A stretch of DNA of 57,342 nt from Lachnospiraceae bacterium. Lineage in GTDB: Bacteria; Bacillota; Clostridia; Lachnospirales; Lachnospiraceae. The translations under genes and the position numbers were made by a program. Shown piece after piece: positions 17,051-25,882 of this stretch; the stretch's first letter is position 1, and each line of letters begins with the position of its first letter. The DNA is taken from the NCBI GenBank assembly GCA_017416465.1, contig JAFQCK010000030.1:1-57342 (forward strand), in the 5' to 3' direction. The notes beneath the pieces are model-generated. The model saw only the letters and a list, made by a program, of their open reading frames with translations, did not search any database and had not been told where the DNA came from.

Positions 17051-19387
17051 ATGGATAATTTAAGTAAGATAACAGATTTCTTAGGGAAATGGTTTCTGAT
17101 AGCACTGGGTGTTATAGTAGGGATATTTTCCTTTGTACAAAGTTTTAATATTAAAGTAAATGCAGGGATAATTATTATGGTTGCCGTGTTTTTTGCGGCA
17201 ATCTTTCTTGGCGTACTTATTTCAAAGAAGAAGTTCAAGATTTTTTTTGTGTTTGGACTTTTTTTTGCTTTAATTTTATTTTCTTTGATAAACGCTAAAG
17301 CTTTAATAAATGGAATTTATTCTATTTCCAACAGTATTATAGAAATTTATGGAGAGTATTATGGAAAAGATGGAGTTGTATTGTATGATTTAAAATCAGA
17401 AACCGTTTTTTTTACGACAGCAAAAGCATATAATACACTTGTTTTATGTATAATAGCAGTTGTATATGCATATATTCTTTCTTTGGCTACATCAAGTAAG
17501 GTATGTACAACGATTCATATTGTATTGTCGGTGGTTTTTCTTACTCCGGGAATGGTTCTTGGTGAGGTGCCGGGAATTATTATTGTATCACTTATGATAT
17601 TTTATTTTCTTGCGTGCTATATGTTTTGGCACAATAAAAGAGTTTATCCACTTAGAATGGTGGTGCTTTTATTATGTTGCTATATAGTAACTATCATAGT
17701 GTATGTAGCAACTCCACCTGAAGAATATTATGAGTCTGGAAAATTCGAAAAAAACAAGGAAAAGATTGATAGAATTATTTCAAATTTTAAAATTGATACA
17801 ATGTTTGAAAGTATTTCGGATTTATTTTGGGAGAGTGATTCGGGGGTGCTTTCGGATTCTGCTATTGGTGGAATAAGTGGTGGTGAGCTTGGAGGATTTG
17901 AATCAGTTGAGTTTAAGCATATTGATATGCTTAATGTAAGATTTGAACCGATACGAGATGGCATTTATCTTAAAGGTTATGCATGCAATGAATATATGGG
18001 TGACCATTGGGACGTTATGACAATGGAACATCAGTCGTTATATGAGAATGCGTTTATGAATCATGCTAAATTAAGGACTGTCGATGGATTAGGCGAAAAT
18101 AAAATGTTTGTTGAATATCTGAGTGACAGGAATGAATACAGATATGTACCATATATGAATAACCTTGGTGTTGAGGATTATTTTTATGATTTATATGCGT
18201 ATAAGAAGAAAAAAAGGGAGTATACTTATAAATATGCAGGATATTCCAGTGAATATTATTCAAAATATATGGAAGAGAATATGAATGCCCCTAGGATGGA
18301 CCATATTTTTGAATGTTATGCCAATATATCTACGGATGTGCCGGAGAATATAGTAGAATTGTTTGATGAGATTTTATATGAGCCTGTATATTATGATTAT
18401 ACTCCGGAAGGACTTGACAGAACAATACAGTATGTTAGAGATTTTCTGAAAGATAATACACATTATAGTTTGTCACCGGGAAAGCTTGAAAAAGGAAGAG
18501 ATTTTGTTGAAGACTTTTTGGTGTATAAAAGAGTTGGTTATTGTACATCCTATGCGACGACTGCTACATTGATGTTCAGATATCTTGGAATTCCGGCAAG
18601 GTATGCAGAGGGATATCTGATTGCTGAATCAGATTACAAGAACAAACAGGTCGATGGAGATGGTTATGTTGAAATGACTGTTCAGGATAGTTTTGCACAT
18701 GCTTGGCCGGAAATATATTTACAAGGTGTAGGTTTTATGCCGGTTGAAGTTACACCTTCGTATTATGATGATGAAGGTGAGCCTGAAAAACCACAGGAGA
18801 CTACAACACCAAAACAGCCTGAAAGCGAAAAAGAAAGTTCGTCAGATAATCCGAAAGAAACTACGACACCAAAAGGTGAACAGGAGAGTACTTCTAAGGA
18901 ACAGACAAGTAGTGAAATTCCAGGTATTGATAAGGATAAAGACGGAAAAAATGATAGTAATGGAATCAGTTATTTAGTAATTGTTATTTTGATAGTATTG
19001 CTTATTTCTTCAATAGTTATTTACAAGTTGTTTGAGAAAAAGAAAGTAGATAATTATAATACAGAGGATTTAAGACATAATGTATTAGTGCTATATGCTA
19101 TGTTCGTAAAATATCTGAAAAAGATTGGTATTGATTTCTATATTGATAATAATATTTTGGATGTTAAGGCAGAAATTGATAAACGAATTGATAATGCCTT
19201 TGGATATGAAAAGTTCAGAGAAGGCAGATATATTACGGATGCAGATTCTTTAGAGGTTATGCAAATTATGTTAAAAGCAAAATATAGTAGGGAAAATATC
19301 CAATTAACTGCTGAAGAATATAGAAAAGTTCGTCAGTATGTAGAAGAATTTAAAAAGAGTTTGCAATACTTGAAAAATAAGGTATAA
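17051..19387 (+). CDS. TgpA-like membrane transglutaminase
   Basis: About 778 residues. Six or so N-terminal helices (to about residue 230), an external transglutaminase-like domain, a Thr/Ser/Glu-rich linker (QETTTPK, KETTTPK), one more helix and a cytoplasmic DUF4129-like tail. Numbering from ATG 17051: catalytic Cys498 in VGYCTSYAT and His550 in FAHAWPEIY. The third triad position is Glu566 in MPVEVTPS, where Asp is usual. An in-frame ATG at 17039 has no site; AAAGG stands before 17051. Third gene of the MoxR-DUF58-transglutaminase unit. A promoter for the next gene lies over its last codons. Confidence 0.85.
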   Translation: MDNLSKITDFLGKWFLIALGVIVGIFSFVQSFNIKVNAGIIIMVAVFFAAIFLGVLISKKKFKIFFVFGLFFALILFSLINAKALINGIYSISNSIIEIYGEYYGKDGVVLYDLKSETVFFTTAKAYNTLVLCIIAVVYAYILSLATSSKVCTTIHIVLSVVFLTPGMVLGEVPGIIIVSLMIFYFLACYMFWHNKRVYPLRMVVLLLCCYIVTIIVYVATPPEEYYESGKFEKNKEKIDRIISNFKIDTMFESISDLFWESDSGVLSDSAIGGISGGELGGFESVEFKHIDMLNVRFEPIRDGIYLKGYACNEYMGDHWDVMTMEHQSLYENAFMNHAKLRTVDGLGENKMFVEYLSDRNEYRYVPYMNNLGVEDYFYDLYAYKKKKREYTYKYAGYSSEYYSKYMEENMNAPRMDHIFECYANISTDVPENIVELFDEILYEPVYYDYTPEGLDRTIQYVRDFLKDNTHYSLSPGKLEKGRDFVEDFLVYKRVGYCTSYATTATLMFRYLGIPARYAEGYLIAESDYKNKQVDGDGYVEMTVQDSFAHAWPEIYLQGVGFMPVEVTPSYYDDEGEPEKPQETTTPKQPESEKESSSDNPKETTTPKGEQESTSKEQTSSEIPGIDKDKDGKNDSNGISYLVIVILIVLLISSIVIYKLFEKKKVDNYNTEDLRHNVLVLYAMFVKYLKKIGIDFYIDNNILDVKAEIDKRIDNAFGYEKFREGRYITDADSLEVMQIMLKAKYSRENIQLTAEEYRKVRQYVEEFKKSLQYLKNKV

Positions 19388-19388
19388 T
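19361..19388 (+). promoter_or_regulatory. Sigma-A promoter of the aldolase gene
   Basis: TTGCAA (19361-19366), a 16-base spacer, TATAAT (19383-19388). It overlaps the stop codon of the transglutaminase gene and would start RNA near 19395, 31 bases before the aldolase ATG. Confidence 0.65.
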
Positions 19389-19425
19389 AGTCAAAAAGCG
19401 AAAGACAATATGGAGGTAATTAGAA

Positions 19426-20289
19426 ATGTTAGTTTCAGCAAAAGACATGCTTCAGAAAGCAAAAGCAGGACATTATGCAGTTGGACAGTTCAACATCAAC
19501 AATCTTGAATGGACAAAGGCAATTCTTTTAACAGCACAGGAATTAAACTCACCTGTAATCTTAGGTGTATCAGAAGGTGCAGGAAAATATATGACAGGTT
19601 ATAAGACTGTTGTAGGAATGGTTAACGGAATGATTGAGGAATTGAATATTACAGTTCCTGTAGCTCTTCACCTTGACCATGGTAGCTATGAAGGATGTTT
19701 AAAATGTATAGAAGCAGGATTTTCTTCAATCATGTTTGATGGTTCTCACTATCCAATCGAAGAAAACATTGCTAAGACAACTGAGTTAGTAAAGATTACA
19801 TCAGAAAAAGGAATGTCTCTTGAAGCTGAAGTTGGTTCAATCGGTGGAGAAGAAGACGGTGTTGTAGGTAAAGGTGAATGTGCAGATCCTAACGAATGTA
19901 AGTCAATTGCAGACCTTGGTGTAACAATGCTTGCAGCAGGTATCGGTAACATTCATGGAAAATATCCTGATAACTGGGAAGGATTAAGCTTCGAGACTCT
20001 TGATGCTATCCAGCAGTTAACAGGTGATATGCCATTAGTTCTTCATGGTGGTACAGGTATTCCTGAAGATATGATTAAGAAAGCAATCTCACTTGGTGTT
20101 GCTAAGATTAATGTTAACACAGAATGTCAGTTAGCATTTGCAGCAGCTACTCGTGAATATGTAGAAGCAGGAAAAGACTTATCAGGAAAAGGATTTGACC
20201 CTCGTAAGTTATTAGCACCTGGATTTGAAGCTATCAAAGCTACTGTTAAAGAGAAGATGGAATTATTCGGTTCAGTAGGACAGGCTTAA
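19426..20289 (+). CDS. fba: Class II fructose-bisphosphate aldolase
   Basis: 287 residues, matching FbaA-type enzymes that split fructose 1,6-bisphosphate into glyceraldehyde 3-phosphate and dihydroxyacetone phosphate in glycolysis. Metal and catalytic residues are visible: LHLDHGSYEGC, GNIHGKYP, and LVLHGGTGIP with the phosphate-binding glycines; the loop GGEEDGVVGKGE is present. TGGAGG lies 8 bases before the ATG. Codon use is more regular than in its neighbours, as expected for high expression. It has its own promoter and terminator. Confidence 0.96.
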   Translation: MLVSAKDMLQKAKAGHYAVGQFNINNLEWTKAILLTAQELNSPVILGVSEGAGKYMTGYKTVVGMVNGMIEELNITVPVALHLDHGSYEGCLKCIEAGFSSIMFDGSHYPIEENIAKTTELVKITSEKGMSLEAEVGSIGGEEDGVVGKGECADPNECKSIADLGVTMLAAGIGNIHGKYPDNWEGLSFETLDAIQQLTGDMPLVLHGGTGIPEDMIKKAISLGVAKINVNTECQLAFAAATREYVEAGKDLSGKGFDPRKLLAPGFEAIKATVKEKMELFGSVGQA

Positions 20290-20294
20290 TTTGT

Positions 20295-20313
20295 TTGGCT
20301 CTGAACAGTTGCA
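20295..20313 (+). repeat. Solo copy of the structured-element end
   Basis: TTGGCTCTGAACAGTTGCA, six bases after the aldolase stop, matches the right end of the 4322-4465 element with two changes in 19 bases. The rest of that element is absent here. Confidence 0.55.
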
Positions 20314-20333
20314 TTAGTTTTATTAATTAATAC

Positions 20334-20431
20334 AAAGCTATCATTTTATGATTAATTAACTCGCACAAAAGTCGAATTGATAATTTGGTTTTTGTGGTGG
20401 TTGGTTGTAGTCAGAGAATGATAGCTTTTTT
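20334..20431 (+). terminator. Terminator of the aldolase gene, with a long structured loop
   Basis: AAAGCTATCATT (20334-20345) pairs perfectly with AATGATAGCTTT (20417-20428), then T. The loop of about 70 bases can itself fold, for example CACAAAA with TTTTGTG. Confidence 0.65.
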
Positions 20432-20489
20432 GATTGATATTAAAGCTTTATTTTATTTTACCTTTATTTTATTTTGATAGTAATAAACC

Positions 20490-20650
20490 TGCGTATAATG
20501 TGAAAAATGCATAGTAATAAACTTGCGTATAATGTAGAAAACTTATAACGGTAAACTTGCGTATAATGTAAAAAAGTAATATAATATGCATATAATGTAA
20601 AAGTATTTGAATATAATATCTGCGTATAATGTAAATAGATATATAATGTA
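20490..20650 (+). repeat. Direct-repeat array TGCGTATAATGT upstream of a DUF4143 ATPase gene
   Basis: Copies of TGCGTATAATGT start at 20490, 20524, 20558, 20587 (one change) and 20621, with a partial TATAATGTA at 20642. Spacing is 34, 34, 29 and 34 bases. Each copy contains a perfect -10 hexamer TATAAT preceded by TGCG. The array ends 18 bases before the start codon. Apart from this array and the terminator, I see nothing in the 378-base gap. Confidence 0.75.
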
Positions 20651-20667
20651 TGTTTTAGGAGGTAGTC

Positions 20668-22026
20668 ATGATATTAAAAAGAAAGATATACAATAAATTG
20701 TTAGAATGGAAAAAAGAATGTCATGGAAGAAAAGCACTGATGGTAGAAGGTGCCAGACGTATTGGTAAGTCAACAATTTGTGAAGAATTTGGGAAAAATG
20801 AATATGAAAGTTATATTCTTATTGATTTTGCAAAAAAGGATAGAGAAGTAGAACAATATTTTGAAAGATATTTAAATGACATGGATACATTATTTATGTT
20901 GTTGCAAGCTCATTTTGGAATAAAACTTATAGAGAGAAAATCCCTTATTATTTTTGATGAAGTACAGATGTTTCCACAAGCGAGGGCTGCAATAAAATAT
21001 TTAGTTGCAGATGGGAGGTATGATTATATTGAAACGGGCTCTTTGATATCTATTAAAGAAAATGTGAGAGATATTGTAATTCCATCCGAGGAGAGACATA
21101 TTAATATGTATCCTTTAGATTTTGAAGAATTTGCAATTGCAATAGGAGAGGATTTATTAGTAGAATATATCAAAGAATGTTTTGAAAAAAAAGAGCCATT
21201 GGAAAGAAGTATGCACAATAAGGCGATGCTTATATTTTATCAATATATGTTAGTTGGTGGAATGCCAATGCCGGTAGTAGTTTTTATTGAAAATAAAAAA
21301 GATTTTACAGAGGCAGATAAAGAAAAAAGAGATATTCTTAAGCTTTATAGAGAAGATATAATGAAGATAAAAGCTCAATATAGAAGTAGGGTATTATCTA
21401 TATATGATCAGATACCCGGGTTTCTTTCGGGGCATGAGAAAAGAGTTGTTTTTAAGCAGATTAAAGATGGCAGTTATGCGGAGCAATATGAGGAAACTTT
21501 TTTTTGGTTGTCTGACTCTATGATATCAAATGAGTGTTTTTTATGTAATGACCCTAATGTAGGTCTTTCATTGAATGAAACCAGAAGTTATGTTAAGTGC
21601 TATATGGGAGATACAGGATTATTACTAAGTCATGCATTTGATGAGAATGAACTACTTGAAGATGAAGTATATAAACAGATACTCGCAGGCAAATTGAATA
21701 TTAATGAGGGAATGTTATATGAAAACGTGATAGCACAAATGTTGGTAGCAAATGGACATAAGCTTTATTTCTATAGTCACTATAATGAAGAGAAACATAG
21801 AAATGATATGGAAATAGATTTTATTATTTCAAATAACAGTAAGTTGAAATATAAGATGTTTCCTATAGAAGTTAAATCAGGGAAGAAATATTCAACAGTA
21901 TCACTTAACAATTTTAGAGAAAAGTATAAGGAACGTATTGGAGAAAGTTATATTATTCATCCGCGTAATTTGAGTATTAAGGATGGAATTATATGTATTC
22001 CGCCTTATATGACGATGATGTTATAA
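20668..22026 (+). CDS. AAA-type ATP-binding protein with DUF4143 (copy 1)
   Basis: 452 residues. Walker A GARRIGKST (about 27-35), Walker B LIIFDEVQ, then the sensor-like YIETGSLIS and the C-terminal DUF4143/nuclease-like region with DMEIDFIISN and IEVKSG. The last motifs recall a PD-(D/E)XK core, common in this family. Function is unknown; such genes are frequent, mobile and variable in anaerobes. TAGGAGG lies 7 bases before ATG. Preceded by its own direct-repeat array. Confidence 0.82.
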   Translation: MILKRKIYNKLLEWKKECHGRKALMVEGARRIGKSTICEEFGKNEYESYILIDFAKKDREVEQYFERYLNDMDTLFMLLQAHFGIKLIERKSLIIFDEVQMFPQARAAIKYLVADGRYDYIETGSLISIKENVRDIVIPSEERHINMYPLDFEEFAIAIGEDLLVEYIKECFEKKEPLERSMHNKAMLIFYQYMLVGGMPMPVVVFIENKKDFTEADKEKRDILKLYREDIMKIKAQYRSRVLSIYDQIPGFLSGHEKRVVFKQIKDGSYAEQYEETFFWLSDSMISNECFLCNDPNVGLSLNETRSYVKCYMGDTGLLLSHAFDENELLEDEVYKQILAGKLNINEGMLYENVIAQMLVANGHKLYFYSHYNEEKHRNDMEIDFIISNNSKLKYKMFPIEVKSGKKYSTVSLNNFREKYKERIGESYIIHPRNLSIKDGIICIPPYMTMML

Positions 22027-22058
22027 AGTATCGGATGAATACAAAGAGGAAGCAATAA

Positions 22059-22796
22059 ATGAATGAAAAGATTTTAATAGTTGATGATGAAAAAGAGATT
22101 GCTGATTTGATAGAGGTATATCTTAAAAATGATGGTTATACAGTATATAAATTTTATAACGCGATAGAAGTTTTGAAGTTTATTGAAAAAGAAGAAGTGG
22201 ATTTGGCAATTTTAGATGTTATGCTGCCTGATATAGATGGTTTTAAGCTTTGTCAGAAAATCAGGGAAAAATATTTTTATCCGGTTATAATGCTTACTGC
22301 AAAGGTTCACGATAATGATAAGATTATGGGACTTACACTTGGTGCAGATGATTATATAACTAAACCATTTAATCCGCTAGAGGTTGTTGCGAGAGTAAAA
22401 ACTCAGCTTAGAAGATATATGAGATATAATCAGGCAGGGCACAATGTCGGTAATTCAGATGATGGTAAAGAGTATAAGAAGAATATTGATGAAAATATTA
22501 ATGAATATGATATAAATGGCTTGATTATTAATAAAGATAATCATAAATGTACAATGTATGGTGAAGAAATTATGTTGACACCTATTGAGTTTTCGATTTT
22601 ATGGTATCTGTGTGAACATAGAGGAAAGGTTATTCCGTCAGAAGAGTTATTTGAAAATGTATGGGGAGAGAAATTTATTGATAACAACAATACAGTTATG
22701 GCACATATAGGAAGACTTCGTGAGAAATTAAAAGAGCCTGCAAAGAAACCTAAGTTTATAAAAACGGTGTGGGGAGTGGGATATACAATTGAATAA
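22059..22796 (+). CDS. VanR-like OmpR-family response regulator
   Basis: 245 residues. Receiver domain with KILIVDDEKEIADLIEVYLK, phospho-acceptor aspartate in LAILDVMLPD (about residue 52), and the lysine in DDYITKPF. The winged helix ends FIKTVWGVGYTIE. The wording closely follows VanR (IVDDE, EIADL, LGADDYITKPF, KTVWGVGY). Its cognate VanS-like kinase is 24190-25398, but a DUF4143 ATPase gene lies between them. No vanH, vanA/B or vanX homologue is present, so the target is probably another envelope function. Confidence 0.9.
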   Translation: MNEKILIVDDEKEIADLIEVYLKNDGYTVYKFYNAIEVLKFIEKEEVDLAILDVMLPDIDGFKLCQKIREKYFYPVIMLTAKVHDNDKIMGLTLGADDYITKPFNPLEVVARVKTQLRRYMRYNQAGHNVGNSDDGKEYKKNIDENINEYDINGLIINKDNHKCTMYGEEIMLTPIEFSILWYLCEHRGKVIPSEELFENVWGEKFIDNNNTVMAHIGRLREKLKEPAKKPKFIKTVWGVGYTIE

Positions 22797-22807
22797 TAAT
22801 TGATTAA

Positions 22808-22879
22808 AACAAGAGTATTTCGGCTAAAAGTTAAATATATGTAACAGTTCAGCACTAAAATAGCCGAAATACTCTTGTT
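22808..22879 (+). terminator. 19-bp perfect inverted repeat after the response regulator
   Basis: Arms 22808-22826 and 22861-22879 are exact complements over 19 bases, with a 34-base loop and only TT before the sequence turns mixed. It may end the regulator transcript. Its inner part contains the first pair of TTTCGGCTA motifs of the next feature. Confidence 0.5.
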
Positions 22880-22929
22880 ATATTGTAAAGTTTCGGCTAA
22901 AATATAAATAGATTGTAAAATAGCCGAAA
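22818..22929 (+). repeat. Four alternating copies of TTTCGGCTAAAA before DUF4143 ATPase copy 2
   Basis: TTTCGGCTAAAA occurs at 22818-22829 and 22890-22901; its inverted form TAAAATAGCCGAAA occurs at 22856-22869 and 22916-22929. The last copy touches the ribosome binding site GAAGG, so the hairpin 22890-22929 could control translation of the ATPase. Confidence 0.65.
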
Positions 22930-22942
22930 GAAGGTTGAAATT

Positions 22943-24166
22943 ATGAATTATATAAAAAGAAATTTGGAGAATGTAGTAAATCAGGTTACAAAAGAATATC
23001 CGGTTGTTTTGGTCACAGGCCCCAGACAAGTAGGAAAGACTACAATGCTTCAAAAATTGATGGAAGGGACAGATAGAGGATATGTAACTTTAGATGATTT
23101 GAATGAGAGAAGTATTGCAAAGAATGATCCGGAATTATTTTTGCAATTACACAAACCGCCTGTGTTGATTGATGAGGTACAGTATGCACCTGAGTTGTTT
23201 AGCTATATTAAAATGAATGTAGATAAAAGTCATGAACCGGGAGCGTTTTGGTTGACAGGTTCACAAGTATTTAAACTAATGCAAGGTGTACAAGAGTCAT
23301 TGGCAGGAAGGGTAGCTGTACTTTCACTTACATCTTTATCTCAAGCAGAAATTTCGGGTGGGGATATGGAACCCTTTATGATTGATATGGATATGTTATA
23401 TTCTAGAAAGCAGAGTAGAGATGAGACAGATGTAAGAGGTATTTTTGAAAGAATTTATAGAGGGTCAATGCCTGCAATTGTAAGTGGTGATAACAATAAC
23501 AGTCAGATTTTTTATAGTAGTTATTTAAGGACTTATATAGAATGTGATGTAAGAGAATTATCAGATGCTATTGATTCACTTAAATTTTTTAGATTTATTA
23601 CTGCTGTAGCTGCAAGATGTGGTCAAATGCTTAATGTTGCGGAGATTGCGTTAGATGCAGATATAAATCAGACTCAGGCAAAAAATTGGTTGGGAATATT
23701 GGAAACTCTCGGTATTATTTTTTATCTTCATCCATATTCTAATAATTTGTTGAAAAGGCTTGTGAAAACACCAAAGTTATATTTTTATGATACGGGTTTG
23801 GTGTGCTATTTGACAAAGTGGAGTAACGCAGAAACATTAGAAAGTGGTGCTATGAATGGTGCGATTTTAGAAAATTATGTAGTAGCAGAGATTATGAAAA
23901 CGTATTTGAATTGTGGTAGGGAACCTTATTTGTATTATTATAGGGATAAAGATGCGAAAGAGATAGATATTGTCCTTGAACATGATGGTGTTTTGAATCC
24001 AATTGAGATTAAGAAGACCTCAAATCCCGGGACGGAACTTATAAAAGTATTTGAATTGTTGGATAAGTCATCGACACCTCGCTCAAAGGGAGCAGTTATC
24101 TGTATGAAACCGGAGCTTAGTGCTATTGATAGGGATAATTATATAGTGCCGATTTGGATGATATAA
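22943..24166 (+). CDS. AAA-type ATP-binding protein with DUF4143 (copy 2)
   Basis: 407 residues, standard for the family. Walker A GPRQVGKTT (about 26-34), Walker B VLIDEVQYAP, sensor FWLTGSQVF, LAGRVAVLSL, then DUF4143 with FYDTGLVCYLTKW, YYYRDKDAKEIDIVLE and IEIKK (nuclease-like D-x-E-x-K arrangement). Function unknown. It lies between the VanR-like regulator and its VanS-like kinase, which are normally adjacent, so it probably inserted as a small cassette with its repeat leader. Confidence 0.87.
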   Translation: MNYIKRNLENVVNQVTKEYPVVLVTGPRQVGKTTMLQKLMEGTDRGYVTLDDLNERSIAKNDPELFLQLHKPPVLIDEVQYAPELFSYIKMNVDKSHEPGAFWLTGSQVFKLMQGVQESLAGRVAVLSLTSLSQAEISGGDMEPFMIDMDMLYSRKQSRDETDVRGIFERIYRGSMPAIVSGDNNNSQIFYSSYLRTYIECDVRELSDAIDSLKFFRFITAVAARCGQMLNVAEIALDADINQTQAKNWLGILETLGIIFYLHPYSNNLLKRLVKTPKLYFYDTGLVCYLTKWSNAETLESGAMNGAILENYVVAEIMKTYLNCGREPYLYYYRDKDAKEIDIVLEHDGVLNPIEIKKTSNPGTELIKVFELLDKSSTPRSKGAVICMKPELSAIDRDNYIVPIWMI

Positions 24167-24189
24167 GTCTAATCGAGATATAGGAATAA

Positions 24190-25398
24190 TTGAAAAGTAT
24201 GGAAAAGAATAGTAAAGAAAAAAGTGGTAAAGAGAAAAATAGTATAAAGAATGCATATAATAGCAAAGTGAATAAAAAAATGATTTTAGACAGTGATTAT
24301 TCGCATTTACAGTCTAAAATATTTTTTAAGACTGCTATGACGATGTTAATAGCAGCTATAATTGCTTTTGGCATATATATTCTGGTTTTAAAAGGACATT
24401 TTGCAAATGTGGTTATAAAAGGTCTTAACTATTTTGTATTTAATGACTATCAGACGGCACTTGATTTTTATAAAAAAGTTATTGGAAATAATATGTATTT
24501 ATTCGTTCTTATAGCAATGCTCATAATATTTTTGATAATTCTTAGAGTGTATATAAGAAGTTTTACAAAATATTTTAATGAAATTAATAGTGGAATAGAT
24601 GCGTTACTTTTGGAAAATTCAAGTGATGTTGTATTGTCAGATGAATTATCTGCAACTGAAAAGAAAATAAATAATATTAAGCACATATTAACAAGGCGTA
24701 AAATGTTGGCAGATATTGAAAAACAGAGAAAAAATGACCTTGTTATGTATTTGGCACACGATTTAAAAACACCACTAACTTCTGTTATCGGATATCTTAC
24801 ATTACTTAGAGATGAGGGACAGATATCCGATGAGTTAAGAGAGAAATATTTATCAATATCTTTAGATAAGGCTGAAAGGTTAGAGGAGTTAATTAATGAA
24901 TTTTTTGAAATTACAAGATTTAATCTTTCAGATATAACGTTAGACATTAGGGAAGTTAATTTGACACGCTTGTTAGAGCAGGTTACATATGAATTTAAAC
25001 CAATGCTTATGGAGAAGAATTTGCAGTGTGAGCTTTCTATGGATAAAGATATAATGCTTAAGTGTGATGCGAATAAGTTAGAGCGTGTATTTGATAATCT
25101 TTTAAGAAATGCGGTGAATTACAGTTACGAAAATGGTTTGATTCGCATTGTAGTTATAAAAGGTGAGAGCGACACAAGTGTTAAAGTTATCAACAAAGGA
25201 AATACAATTTCTAAAGAAAAGCTTGAACGAATATTTGAACAGTTTTACAGACTTGATACGGCGAGAAGTTCAAAGAACGGTGGTGCAGGATTAGGGCTTG
25301 CGATAGCTAAAGAAATCGTAGAACTTCATGGTGGAAGGATTAGGGCTGTGAGTGAAAATGAGGTTATTGAGTTTGAGGTGGTGTTGCCGATTTTGTAG
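24190..25398 (+). CDS. VanS-like sensor histidine kinase
   Basis: 402 residues. Two transmembrane helices (about 50-72 and 98-118) frame a short external loop. HisKA motif LVMYLAHDLKTPLTSVIGYL is the VanS form; the HATPase has N-box FDNLLRNAVNYSYENG and G-boxes GGAGLGLAIAKEIVELHGG. It should phosphorylate the VanR-like protein at 22059-22796. The start may be TTG 24190, behind AGGA, or ATG 24199 with poor spacing. Confidence 0.88.
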   Translation: MKSMEKNSKEKSGKEKNSIKNAYNSKVNKKMILDSDYSHLQSKIFFKTAMTMLIAAIIAFGIYILVLKGHFANVVIKGLNYFVFNDYQTALDFYKKVIGNNMYLFVLIAMLIIFLIILRVYIRSFTKYFNEINSGIDALLLENSSDVVLSDELSATEKKINNIKHILTRRKMLADIEKQRKNDLVMYLAHDLKTPLTSVIGYLTLLRDEGQISDELREKYLSISLDKAERLEELINEFFEITRFNLSDITLDIREVNLTRLLEQVTYEFKPMLMEKNLQCELSMDKDIMLKCDANKLERVFDNLLRNAVNYSYENGLIRIVVIKGESDTSVKVINKGNTISKEKLERIFEQFYRLDTARSSKNGGAGLGLAIAKEIVELHGGRIRAVSENEVIEFEVVLPIL

Positions 25399-25605
25399 GA
25401 AGTTAACATTCGTAAGTATTTCGATAGTGATAATATGAAATTCGGAGAGAAAGAATTGGTAAAAATTCTCTCCAAGTTTTCATGTGAGAAGAATTCGGAT
25501 GTTGAAAGATTTTTGAAGAAAAGTTCAATAGAATTTACTAAGAAGAATCAATCTGTTACATATAATGAAGAAAATGAATTGGTTCAATTTTTAAGGTTAC
25601 TCTAG
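25399..25605 (+). pseudogene. Remnant of a GNAT-type acetyltransferase
   Basis: Straight after the kinase stop and in the same frame, 68 codons are open to TAG 25603-25605. The translation includes LSKFSCEKNSDVERFL and EFTKKNQSVTYNEEN, which resembles the N-terminus of small GNAT proteins (FxC...DVExFL...A.EF.K...SVTYLVF). The conserved acetyl-CoA part is missing. An ATG at 25435 has no ribosome binding site. The family call is from memory of the pattern. Confidence 0.45.
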
Positions 25606-25882
25606 AATTGATTTTTTAGACAGTGTTGCCGATATTTTATTTGATTTGTTTGGTGTTTATGGTTAATGATATCATTGATTTTCTCCATACAGGCTTTCTT
25701 AAGAAAGAGATATAAACGGCAGACCTGGGGAGTCCTGTATAAAAACGAACGAAATTGAGCCGGAATATAGGGTCACAAAATTTTGGGGCTCATACAATTG
25801 TTCAAAACAGATTTTGATAGATTGGAATTTAGAATACAATTATTAAAGTGCACGAAAATTTAAAGTTTACAGTGAGGTGTAT
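25606..25882. other. Noncoding block with unexplained inverted repeats
   Basis: No convincing gene. TACAGG (about 25690) faces CCTGTA (about 25734) around a TTCTTAAGAA palindrome, and TGAGCC (about 25756) faces GGCTCA (about 25788). The centre is less AT-rich than its surroundings. It may be a decayed gene or RNA; no family was recognised. Confidence 0.3.

Noticed and set aside
20490-20650. CRISPR array
   Set aside because: The repeated core is only 12 bases, the gaps are AT-rich and partly similar, spacing varies, and no cas gene is near.
22541-23053. Reverse-strand gene of 170 codons
   Set aside because: It overlaps the response regulator and the ATPase start and reads through their repeats; it has no family pattern.
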